From assembly GCA_031472005.1 (NCBI GenBank), contig PZJY01000002.1:1736001-1800000 (forward strand): DNA of 64,000 nt, given 5' to 3'. The position numbers were made by a program, and so were the translations under genes. Below the pieces are notes generated by a model. The model did not search any database. It worked only from the letters and a program-made list of their open reading frames with translations, and was not told where the DNA came from. Shown here one piece after another: positions 46,985 through 56,182 of this stretch. This DNA comes from Tetracladium setigerum (lineage: Eukaryota > Ascomycota > Leotiomycetes > Helotiales). Numbering within the stretch: the stretch's first letter is position 1; each line of letters begins with the position of its first letter.

Positions 46985-49900
46985 GCTAACATAGATAAAT
47001 GGTGTTCACACATGCATGGAATGGCGTTTTGTATAGTTCTATATGCAGCTTTAGAAGCTTCGGATGTGGTAAACAAAGTCCATTGTTTTCTTGTCAAGCA
47101 ATCGCTCATGTTTCAAGATGGAAATGACTCAAGCGTATCTGTATGAATTTATCTTTTACATTGTCATTCTACATTGAAGTAGAGGCTGTCAACCCAATGA
47201 TAATATTGCTTTTGTACTGTACGAAAAAATTTCCGACCTGAGACCTTCCATCAACCAAGCAAGCCATTCATCGATCGCAAGCCATCGATCGGCAGTGGTG
47301 CATGCGACGTCACAAAAGCTCCAGAGACAAAACAATCTCAAAACAAATCCCTTCTATCGGAGCCTTGGAATATTCTACTGTAAAGGTTTCACTTAACCTC
47401 GAATCCAATATAGTATTGACAAGACGAATGTTGTTCTCCGTCTATATGGAAGATCTGTTGCAGAGCTACACTGCACTATCCACAGTCAAGCTAAATCAAA
47501 AAGTTCGTGTTCAAAAGAGGAAGGAAAGAATGGTTATCTCCCACTTTGGGAATTGGGACTTTGACAGATCGCTATCGCCGCTGCAACCGCACAGATGGTG
47601 GGGTTATTCGTCCCCTATTTTTGCGCTGCGCTGTGATGAACGGAATGCTGGGATCTTGATGTTCGGTTCGGGATGGTGTTTGTGAATAAGGATTTGCTTT
47701 TTGGCGGAATCGATCTCTTTGCTTCTTTTTGAGGGCTTCGATTTGATCTTCTCTGGACGGAGTATGTTGCTTTGTCTGGGATGGAAAGGTGATGGGCAGA
47801 TGATGGATGGGTGGATTGGATGAGAAGGAACAGGTGGTACTTACTGTATTGTAAGGCCAAAAGACACAGTGATGGATGAGCCTTGAGGCGCGAGATACCC
47901 TAGTGCGTATCAGTGGACCTGTGGAATGAGGGAGATACCTTACGGTGCTTGTAGGGCTGTACATGCCACTCAATAATCGAAACGTAAAATTTTTCAAAGT
48001 ATTCAAGTCAAAGAGAAAGTCTTCTCAACACAGCAAAACTCACATGTCAATTCATCTTGACATAAAAATGTCAAAATATGCATGCGATACTTCTTGTCAG
48101 AAGGGGGGTCAAGCCCAAGCATAACTTCTGTAACAAACCACGGGCCGTTATCCTTGGCCTGGGCAGCAGCAATTCCAACACCAACAACTGCCCTTGTCCC
48201 AGCCCCTCTTGCAGCACTCCATACAGCATCTACGCCCTCAATCAACCAATCAACTCTGCACGGAGGACAGCAGTTAGATAGATAGTGGACGCCAGAAGGC
48301 TGAACGATATCTCTGGAGTCCAATAATCTCGAATGTCGGACATCATCCAGGCCGCTGTAAGAAATGATCGCGTTTCCGAGGGAAGCAGGTAAAAGACTTC
48401 AGTCGAAAACAGACTTGATTTGATGCGGGGTTGCACATAAAAGTTCAACGAGCTTGCGGGTGTACCGTGTAGCTACCTAGCTAGGTCAGGTCTCAGCTTG
48501 ATATTTGGGAGCATTTTTTACTTCTGATAAGCACTTCGTACAGTACAATGCGAGGAACGAACGAACCATAGACGCCGTCTGATGAGTGAGACGGGAAGGG
48601 TTATTTTGCCGTTCGGATTGCTGTCATTGGTGTTCTCTTCGAGGGATGAATGGACTCGCCATGTGGGTGGGTAGTTTCTGGTACAGTAGTGATAATTAAT
48701 TCCCTTGCTATGCAGGAACGAGGCAAGCTGAATTGCAAGCTTCACTTTTATCCGGAAGAGCTTCTCCTTGAGAGTGCAGATATACTACCATGGTAGGTAT
48801 ACTTTTACCCAAGTAAGCACATTAACTCCAACCAAATCATCCTCTCTCCTTTCACATATCTCCCCTTCGCAATTTGGGATTCTGTCCTTAGACTTTCCAA
48901 CCTTCCAAGAAGGAGCTGGCTGGGAGGTGACTTGTCAGAAGAATATGCCAAACCAATTCGGCTAGACTCCTGGCAAAAGCAATTCCCCAAAAGTTGCCGG
49001 GATTCAGGGATTCCTTATCTCAACCCCCCGACCACCATTCACAGCGGATCATATCAACAGGGGCCGGCCGTTGGCGATTCTGGCACTAACTCGCTAACCC
49101 TAGGCCCTGCTTTACCAGCAGCCGGAATGAGACTACTGCAAGCCTCGCGTGCGTATGAAGGAGACCCCCATGCATCCCCAACCAAGAGCTCCGTCAGCCC
49201 TTTTTTTTTCCAACAGGAGAGGAAGACCGTTCTCCTCTTCTCTCCTCTCTGTCTCTTGAGTTTCTCTGAACGATGTTGTGAGATTGAAAGATCATCTATA
49301 TTTCTTCTGACATACTTTGGATTTGGAGGCCGCAGAAGATATATCTTGTTGACGGCGGGGAATCGCTTAACCCTCCTCTATCGATAGCCGAGGCTTCCTG
49401 TTGAATTTCTGGATCCATCGCCAATTCGACTGTCACCAACTTCAATTTGATCGTGATACTCCGTACTCTTCTCCCTCTTCTTGGATTTAGGCGGGAGCCC
49501 TTTCATTTAATAAGCAATTGGTTGCGTTGCTTTCGCAAAAGTCAAAAACTGTTTGCCTTTACTGAAGTCACAACTCCACCACCTTCGGACTTCAAAGCTT
49601 CGAGATCTACTTGCAAGAAGCTTGGAGAGACTGGAATGATCGGTGCATCTGGTACCTGAAGATTCAAGGGGCCGCCCAGTTTTCAGCGTTCAAGGATTGG
49701 AAGTTCCCCGAGCAAGGTCTGGACAATTGAAGGTGTGTGGGGAACTGTATTGACTGGGTTGTTTGCTGATGGGGGAGATTTGCTGACGATCCTGGTCGAA
49801 GTGTGCTTGAGAGATATCTTGACTTTGGAACTTGACACAGCTTGACCTTCCGCCAACATCGCGAACTTTCTTACCTTCTGAGCCCTTTACTCGAAGTGTA

Positions 49901-50156
49901 ACGAAACTTAGTCCGCGTTCATCTTCCATTCGATCCTCATTGTCGTTTCACCACAAGAGATCGACCTACCTATTGTCAACAACACTCGTTTACTTGCAAG
50001 ATAGAAACTATCGCGAGGTTCCCAGATTCCACTCCCCCTTCTCAGCTCGCGATATACAGCTGTCGCGACTAGTATCGGTGCCTTCCAAACACTTCTCGCG
50101 GTATACACCCCACAACGTAGCGAAACCTCAAGCCGACCTCGACAGAATCTCCCACC
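46985..50156. other. Long intergenic region with one doubtful minus-strand gene
   Basis: Apart from the weak candidate at 47572-48006, no gene is supported in these 3.2 kb. The right half (about 49200-50156) is rich in C/T blocks and probably contains the promoter and long 5' UTR of the 1027-residue gene. A run of nine or more T occurs at about 49200-49209. Confidence 0.45.
47572..48006 (-). CDS. Hypothetical small basic protein (doubtful)
   Basis: An open frame of 144 codons runs on the minus strand. A canonical-looking 69-bp intron (GTAAGT donor near 47850, CCATCCCAG acceptor near 47782) is in frame, so removing it leaves about 120 residues. The C-terminal half is basic and helical (REDQIEALKKKQRDRFRQ). 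The N-terminal part has the hydrophobic/Arg/Ser flavour of a mitochondrial presequence. I recognise no family, and a chance ORF cannot be excluded. Confidence 0.25.
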   Translation of the reverse strand: MNTLKNFTFRLLSGMYSPTSTVRYLPHSTGPLIRTRVSRASRLIHHCVFWPYNTVSTTCSFSSNPPIHHLPITFPSQTKQHTPSREDQIEALKKKQRDRFRQKANPYSQTPSRTEHQDPSIPFITAQRKNRGRITPPSVRLQRR

Positions 50157-53100
50157 ATGTCCGGCAGAAGCGCCCATGTGCGCAAGTCCAAAGCCAAAGT
50201 CAAGGATGGAATAGCAGTCATTCACGATGCAGGCTCACACCCATCTATCCCTTCAGTTCCCTCATTGCGAGAGTTCCCCATGCCATCCAGCGGAGGTGCG
50301 CCTTCATATCACAAGGAAATGCAACTTCCCGTCCGAAAACACACGACCAGCGATCATGCGACAATTCGCAGTCAAAAGTCTGACCGATCAAACGAGGGTT
50401 CTTCGGGTGCATATGCGAGGGTACAAAAAGTACCTACGCCAATTATAGAAGTGTCAGGGATTGAGAAGTCGGGTTTCCGTTCGGCGTTGGACAAGAAGAG
50501 CGATGGATTCAGGAAGGGAGTTTCCAAAACTTTCACGTTTGGTAGAAAGAAGAAGAATGAGGTTTCGAGACCACCCACCGCTGCGACAGTTCGGTCAAAT
50601 GCACAGGAATGGGATGATGATAGTGGGGCTGCAGCACCTGCTCCCTCAGTCCCAAGATCGAGAAGTCAACACCAACCATTCCGAGAACCACTCCTCGATC
50701 CTCCACGCCCTATTCAAAAATCGAGAAGTCAGCAATTCAGAGAAAATGTTCCTCCACCACCAAATACAAAACTGCCTGCTATCCCAGAAGATGCAGGCTT
50801 GAAGCGATGGAATGGCAGCGGAAGACCACCCCAAAACTGGAACAGCTTGCGTCATGATCCTGAAATATGGGATCAACTCGGCGATACTTTGGTTTATCTG
50901 TGTTCAGAAGGTCACAAGTCATCTCGACCACCACCCTCATTCCGAGTTTCATCTCACGTTATCGAAGCAACAGAGTCTCGATTCCTCATCGGTCTTCTTC
51001 GCGACGGCTTGATTGAAGATGATTACAACCTCGGCAGCATGCCACCATCTCCCATCAACTCTGGATCCCGACAAGGATACAATCGTAGAGGTAGAGGTCA
51101 TGGTCCTCCAACCCCAGATGGCAGTGCTGGTGGGTGGGAGGTCGAGGCTACCTATGAGATGTACTTCCCCGTTCCCCATGGATTGACCAAATCTGAATCT
51201 CTCCGACACCAAATTGCGACCCGAAATGTTTTCGGCCTTTTGTACCAGGTTTCGTTGGTTGGCGTCAACATGTATGAGGCATTGTGCGACTTGCTTGATC
51301 GCCTCTCGTCATACATGCCCCAAGACATCGATGTGGCTAATATGGTGATTGATTACATCCTTGAGAAAGGTTTCGATGATGTCCGAGAAAATCCCAGCGG
51401 TGCAGCTGCTCTGCTGGCGTGGAGTGAACGTAGCGATGTTCAATGGGAGGAAGGATGGAGAGAGGGCTTTGTGCATGCCGCTGGGATGTACAGTCGGGTT
51501 GAGGCTTCTGTCAATTTCAAGGACATCAGCACCATATCCAAGGCACTCCTAGCACGAGCAAGCTTGGAATTGCAAGTCAGAGTCGAGACAGCCGAAAAGA
51601 ACCTCGAGATGTTCGATCCAAGCGAAATGTGGCCAATGATGAGTTCACATCCACCTCCAGCCCAAGCTGCGTTCCAACGATTGATGACCTTCTTCCTTCA
51701 TCACTACCAAAGCATCTATCAGACATGGCCTCCTCCAGCACCTGCAGGTGGAGAGCAATGGCTCACAAGGAATCTGGTCAAGAAGTTGCAAACCGACTTC
51801 GGCGCACTCTACGACTTTCTGGTCAACCGGGAAGTTGTGTGGGACTGTTCGCAGGAGAAAAATGGCAGAAAGTGGAATATGAAGAGCCCTGGAAATACCA
51901 CTTTCAATCCAGATACCCCCGATTTGCCTTTCACCGATATTCTCGTGGCGTTCGACAACCGCCATAAATTCGCACATCTTCCAAATCCATACCCGCTGGT
52001 TCCTGACCCAGCTCCAGTTACCACATCTCAGTTGAACGACACTCTTAACAAGTCTAGCAAGAAGATGCCTTCCCGGCCGGAAGATAGGATGGCTGAACGA
52101 AAGGCTGCACTTGCATACACCGAAAGCACCAACATCTATATCCTTGGCTCTGACTTCGTCAACAATGCCTTAGTTGAAGCATTCGGCAAATTCGAAAAAT
52201 CAGACGGCGCAAGCGGCATTGATCCATTTGCTGCTCGTCGAGGCCGCTGGGTTCTGATCTACGGAATTCTTCAAGTGTTATCCTCAGTTTCTGTTGATAC
52301 ACCGCATCTCCGCTGCAAGAGCGATGTCGGATATCATCTCAGCCCATCGCTGAAGGGCACGCCACCATGGAGTCCAAACTCTTACGGTGCAGAAGCTAAC
52401 CAAACTGGTTCTCACTGCTGGACCGTCCGACTCAAGTGGAATGCCGAGCCCATCACTAATTCATCTCGTCGCGGGCCAATGACTTCTGTCTCCTCTCGCT
52501 CGGCTGCACCAAGTATCAGTGGTTACAGCGAAAGTGATGCTGGATCTTCTTACCGCAGTCCAACATTCACCAGCGTGAGCACTCGATCCCAAAATGCTCG
52601 CAACATCGGTAGCAGCCACGGGCCTCCTCGAAGCCAACGTCTATATCTGAACAGCGACAACAGTAGTAGCAACAGCGGCTATGGACAGGGTATTGAGAAA
52701 GTGAGCGAATGGCCTATGCGCGAGGAAAGGCAGCGTGGTGCTGCCAGGAGCCGAGCCGGGAGTGCCAATCGCGACCGAGATGGGGATGCTCAAAGTCGTG
52801 CTGGAACCTTTGGTGGCAGGGAGAGAGATATGGACACCCAGCTTCGTATCGCACGCGAGAGAGACGTGGAGATGCCCAGCCGTGCTGGTAGAGAGAGAGA
52901 TATCGACACCCAGAGCCGTGCGGGATCACATCGAGATTTTGATCTGTCAAGTCGAGTTGGGGGTGATCGAGACAGAGACGTTCAAAGTCGTAGTGGCAGC
53001 ACTCGAAATATGGATGGAGGAGGACGCAGCCGCGCCAGCAGCTCCGCCCGTGATCGCAATGGTGAAAAACCACGAGTTCAACTACCACGCGATTTCTCTG

Positions 53101-53240
53101 ACCGTGGGATGGAGAAACGAGTCGAGCTGCAGAACGATTTCACTATCAAGGATTTCGATAACTATAATTTCCAAGAAGGGGCTGGTAGTTTGGGTGGGAG
53201 CGAATGGATGGGAGGGGGCAAAGGGCATGATCGAATTTAA
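50157..53240 (+). CDS. Large conserved fungal protein of unknown function (DUF8004-like)
   Basis: A single exon encodes 1027 residues. The N-terminal 220 residues are disordered, basic and Ser/Pro-rich. A folded core of about residues 225-770 contains WDQLGDTLVYL, SHVIEATESRFLIGLLRDGLI, the YEMYFPVPHGLTKSESLRHQIATRNVFGLLY block, a helical section ending SMYSRV-type, and a C-terminal strand ending SHCWTVRLKW. This architecture is common across filamentous ascomycetes and I associate it with DUF8004, though the exact number is from memory. No enzyme motif is visible. The C-terminal 200 residues form a degenerate repeat of Arg/Asp-rich units followed by an acidic-aromatic tail. It is likely cytoplasmic, with the tails as possible interaction or phosphorylation regions. 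Confidence 0.7.
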   Translation: MSGRSAHVRKSKAKVKDGIAVIHDAGSHPSIPSVPSLREFPMPSSGGAPSYHKEMQLPVRKHTTSDHATIRSQKSDRSNEGSSGAYARVQKVPTPIIEVSGIEKSGFRSALDKKSDGFRKGVSKTFTFGRKKKNEVSRPPTAATVRSNAQEWDDDSGAAAPAPSVPRSRSQHQPFREPLLDPPRPIQKSRSQQFRENVPPPPNTKLPAIPEDAGLKRWNGSGRPPQNWNSLRHDPEIWDQLGDTLVYLCSEGHKSSRPPPSFRVSSHVIEATESRFLIGLLRDGLIEDDYNLGSMPPSPINSGSRQGYNRRGRGHGPPTPDGSAGGWEVEATYEMYFPVPHGLTKSESLRHQIATRNVFGLLYQVSLVGVNMYEALCDLLDRLSSYMPQDIDVANMVIDYILEKGFDDVRENPSGAAALLAWSERSDVQWEEGWREGFVHAAGMYSRVEASVNFKDISTISKALLARASLELQVRVETAEKNLEMFDPSEMWPMMSSHPPPAQAAFQRLMTFFLHHYQSIYQTWPPPAPAGGEQWLTRNLVKKLQTDFGALYDFLVNREVVWDCSQEKNGRKWNMKSPGNTTFNPDTPDLPFTDILVAFDNRHKFAHLPNPYPLVPDPAPVTTSQLNDTLNKSSKKMPSRPEDRMAERKAALAYTESTNIYILGSDFVNNALVEAFGKFEKSDGASGIDPFAARRGRWVLIYGILQVLSSVSVDTPHLRCKSDVGYHLSPSLKGTPPWSPNSYGAEANQTGSHCWTVRLKWNAEPITNSSRRGPMTSVSSRSAAPSISGYSESDAGSSYRSPTFTSVSTRSQNARNIGSSHGPPRSQRLYLNSDNSSSNSGYGQGIEKVSEWPMREERQRGAARSRAGSANRDRDGDAQSRAGTFGGRERDMDTQLRIARERDVEMPSRAGRERDIDTQSRAGSHRDFDLSSRVGGDRDRDVQSRSGSTRNMDGGGRSRASSSARDRNGEKPRVQLPRDFSDRGMEKRVELQNDFTIKDFDNYNFQEGAGSLGGSEWMGGGKGHDRI
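52735..53070 (+). repeat. Degenerate coding repeat, RDxDxQSRAG-type units
   Basis: Within the C-terminal tail of the 1027-residue protein, about eight to nine imperfect copies of a 10-14-residue unit occur. They carry SRAG, SRVG or SRSG preceded by Arg/Asp pairs (as in RERDIDTQSRAG and RDRDVQSRSG). The DNA copies have diverged, so this is an old expansion. It resembles RD/RS-like low-complexity regions. Confidence 0.7.
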
Positions 53241-54021
53241 AAAAAAAAAAGAATGCTCTGATTCGAGGCGAGGAGATGAATGAGCTTACTTGGTAGTTGC
53301 GTTTGTTTTTGTTGTGCGTCCTATACCCTTGGACTCGCCACTTTGGCTTGCCTTTTTGAGTTTGTTTATCTCGCACTTTTCTTAGACTGCTCCTTTGTTG
53401 CGACATCTTCAGAATATCCTTTTCCATTGGAAGAATGTCGACCAAAAAAAGGTATGGCATCAAAAATAACGACGGACGTTGTCAGACGATGCAATCCGAA
53501 TGGGGGAAATGCGTGCAAAGATGACGGAATTTCTTTTGATTTTTCATTATGTCTTCAAAATAATGGACGAAACTTCTGGTTTTGTAAGAATATATCTGTG
53601 ATAGATGGGTGGAAATAATTGCTTACTTGATGAACGGGAATGTAATGGATATGGTTGTCGGAAAATTGTGGCGGGATGTTATTATAGCACGGAAGGAAGC
53701 CTTATATCTTAGTTGATGGAGATTTCTCCCTATCGAATTTTAATCGCTTTTCAATAAGGAGATATATGCCCTCGGAATCGATGGATGAAAATGAAGGGCA
53801 ATCATAATATATTTTCAAGTTGACAAAGAATGACATCTCCCAAGAGCCATCCAACCGCACATGAAGCATTGCAAATGGAAATCTCAACCCCGCAATTCTG
53901 CCCTCTGCCACCGCCCGCTCTGGAAAAAAGTGCCCCTCGATCGTCGTTCGATTTTCAACTTCATCCGCATTCTCTCCTCCATTCCATTTTTTTTTCTTCT
54001 GCTTTAGTTCTCTCTTTCAAA
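53241..54021. other. Intergenic region upstream of DPH2
   Basis: The region starts with an A10-12 run immediately after the previous stop codon (about 53239-53250). No gene is supported. An in-frame ATG at 53830 extends the Dph2 frame by 64 residues, but that stretch looks like UTR. Confidence 0.5.
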
Positions 54022-55794
54022 ATGGAAGCATTAACCCAACCACCCGTTCTCTCCACCCCCGAAACCCTCATCTTCGAAGATCCCACACCCGCCTCCTTCG
54101 CCGAAGATGCTCACAAACCCCGCCTCTCCGACGATGAAATCGACGAAATCTACGAGGTGGAACGAACAGCGCAGGAAATAGCAGACGGCGGGTGGCGGAA
54201 AGTTGCATTACAATTTCCGGATAGGATGTTAGTAGATGCGACGAGGGTTTTTGAAAGTTTGGAGAGGGCTTTGAAAAGAAGGAGGAGGAAGACAGTGGAG
54301 TTGAAGGAGGAGGGGCAAGAGAAAGAAAAGGATGCAGGTCTAGAAACGGATTTCAGCTCTTTAGGATTGAGCAAGCCCTCTACGGATGAGAGTGTGAATA
54401 ATGTGGCACCGTCAGAAGACAGGGTACGGCTCTACATCCTGGCGGATACATCGTACGGTTCCTGCTGCGTCGACGAAATAGCAGCCGAGCACGTCGACGC
54501 GGAAGTGGTGGTTCACTATGGACGGTCTTGCCTCTCACCTACGGCGCGATTACCCGTCATTTACGTCTTTACAAGTCATTCCCTTGATTTGGATAACGTA
54601 GTTGAAGTGTTCGAGAAAACGTTCTCGAATGGGAAGGAAGAGAAGATCATTTTGATGGCGGATATCACATACAATAACCACATTAAACCACTGCTGGAAA
54701 AGTTACAGGCGAGGGGGTGGTCAAATCTACTTGCACCGGAGGTCATACACGATCCGGACTCCGTTATACCAAACCGAAAAGTTCCAGAGGGAGTAGGAGA
54801 GGAGGAGTTGAAGGAACACAAACTCTTCCATATTTCCGACCCTCCAAATGCATTGGTACTCATCTTATACTCTCGAGTTGGTGAGTTTGTCGTCTACCCA
54901 ACGAACTCGACCTCGTCTTCACCCACAGCCCATAGTCTGGATACAACACAGATGCTCCTCCGCAAACGTTATGCGCTCCTTACACGCCTTACGACTGTGC
55001 CAATAGTTGGAATCCTGATCAATACACTCTCAATCCGCTCATATCTCTCCACTCTCTCCTCTTTGACGGCTTTATTACAAGAACACGGAAAGAAACATTA
55101 CACATTCGTGGTTGGCAAAGTGAATGCCGCCAAAATGGCCAATTTCGCTGAAATAGGAGGCTGGGTGGTGGTAGGATGTTGGGAGGGGAGTTTATTCGAC
55201 AGCAGTACCGAAGCCGGCTTTTTCACCGGTGTAGTGACGCCATTTGAGTTAGGTTTGGCATTAAGAGGTGAAGGGTGGAGAGTAAGAGGAGGAGAATGGA
55301 GAGGTGATCTAGAAGAACTACCAGCATCCGAAACCCACACCGAAGACACGACACCAAGTTTGGTGAACCCCAACAATTCAGAAGAAACCATCACAACAGC
55401 AGCAAACCCGCACATGGAAATCGACTCCGACTCTGAATCGGAATCCGAACCCCCGGAATATGATTTCAGAACTGGTCGATACATTACCTCTTCCAGACCT
55501 ATGCGTGCATCTAAATCTAATAAACACAAAAATAACAATAACAACGATAACTCAAACGCGAACGCGAATGACGCAAATTCTACGTCTCTGATGAAGAGAA
55601 GCAAAGATACGGGATTGGCTACTGTCAACGGCGTGTTAAGTCCTGGAGCCGAGTTTTTGAGAAGTCAGAGGACGTGGACGGGGTTGGGGAGTGATTTTGA
55701 GAGGGGTGAGGATGGAGAGGTGGGAGGTATTATTGAGGAGGGGAGGAGCGGAGTTGCGAGGGGTTATGTGGTTGGTGAGGGTGAGAGACATTGA
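54022..55794 (+). CDS. DPH2: Diphthamide biosynthesis protein 2
   Basis: A single exon encodes 590 residues. Dph2 partners Dph1 in the iron-sulphur, non-classical radical-SAM complex that transfers the 3-amino-3-carboxypropyl group from SAM to the target histidine of elongation factor 2, the first step of diphthamide formation in the cytosol. Evidence: the IDEIYEVERTAQEIADGGWRKVALQFPDRML start; the ADTSYGSCCVDEIAAEHVDAEVVVHYGRSCLSP block with adjacent Cys148-Cys149; the HYTFVVGKVNAAKMANF strand; and the VGCWEGSLFDS loop carrying another conserved cysteine, followed by a TPFELGLAL helix. Residues 90-130 and the last 150 residues are low-complexity insertions (Glu/Lys and Asn/Ser/Glu-rich) typical of fungal orthologues. 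The ATG at 54022 begins the conserved N-terminus. Confidence 0.9.
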   Translation: MEALTQPPVLSTPETLIFEDPTPASFAEDAHKPRLSDDEIDEIYEVERTAQEIADGGWRKVALQFPDRMLVDATRVFESLERALKRRRRKTVELKEEGQEKEKDAGLETDFSSLGLSKPSTDESVNNVAPSEDRVRLYILADTSYGSCCVDEIAAEHVDAEVVVHYGRSCLSPTARLPVIYVFTSHSLDLDNVVEVFEKTFSNGKEEKIILMADITYNNHIKPLLEKLQARGWSNLLAPEVIHDPDSVIPNRKVPEGVGEEELKEHKLFHISDPPNALVLILYSRVGEFVVYPTNSTSSSPTAHSLDTTQMLLRKRYALLTRLTTVPIVGILINTLSIRSYLSTLSSLTALLQEHGKKHYTFVVGKVNAAKMANFAEIGGWVVVGCWEGSLFDSSTEAGFFTGVVTPFELGLALRGEGWRVRGGEWRGDLEELPASETHTEDTTPSLVNPNNSEETITTAANPHMEIDSDSESESEPPEYDFRTGRYITSSRPMRASKSNKHKNNNNNDNSNANANDANSTSLMKRSKDTGLATVNGVLSPGAEFLRSQRTWTGLGSDFERGEDGEVGGIIEEGRSGVARGYVVGEGERH

Positions 55795-56182
55795 ATAGGT
55801 ATTTAGGTAGTATATGGAACAAAAAGATGGAATTTCATGGGTTCAATAAGGTAGGTAGCATAGCATAGAATAGCGTGGTTGGGTAGCATGGAGCGTGGAA
55901 AGGAAAAAGTGATACCCAAATAATTGGAAAGTAGGTAGATGTTAGAAATAAAAGAGATAAGAGCTCTTAGAATCTCATACTTATGCATATTTGCCTATAT
56001 CTATCTTCATATGTGCCCCGTTTGCGCCCAATGCTAAGAAGTACGCCCCTTTCCGTTCAAAGATGACGATGTATTATATAACAACCACCACATTACCCTC
56101 CCACCTATCTACCATCCCTCCTCAATATCATCCCAACTCATAAACCATTTCCCACACCCACCAACCCACCCCCAAAACCAAA
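55795..56182. other. Convergent 3' intergenic region
   Basis: These 388 bp between the ends of DPH2 and the transporter hold no gene. The sequence is AT-rich with short repeats of GTAGGTAG/GTAGCAT-like words (about 55848-55890). Confidence 0.5.

Noticed and set aside
53830..54021. An upstream in-frame ATG extending Dph2 by 64 residues
   Set aside because: The extension is Pro/Ser/His-rich and not part of Dph2 proteins. The conserved N-terminal region begins soon after the ATG at 54022.
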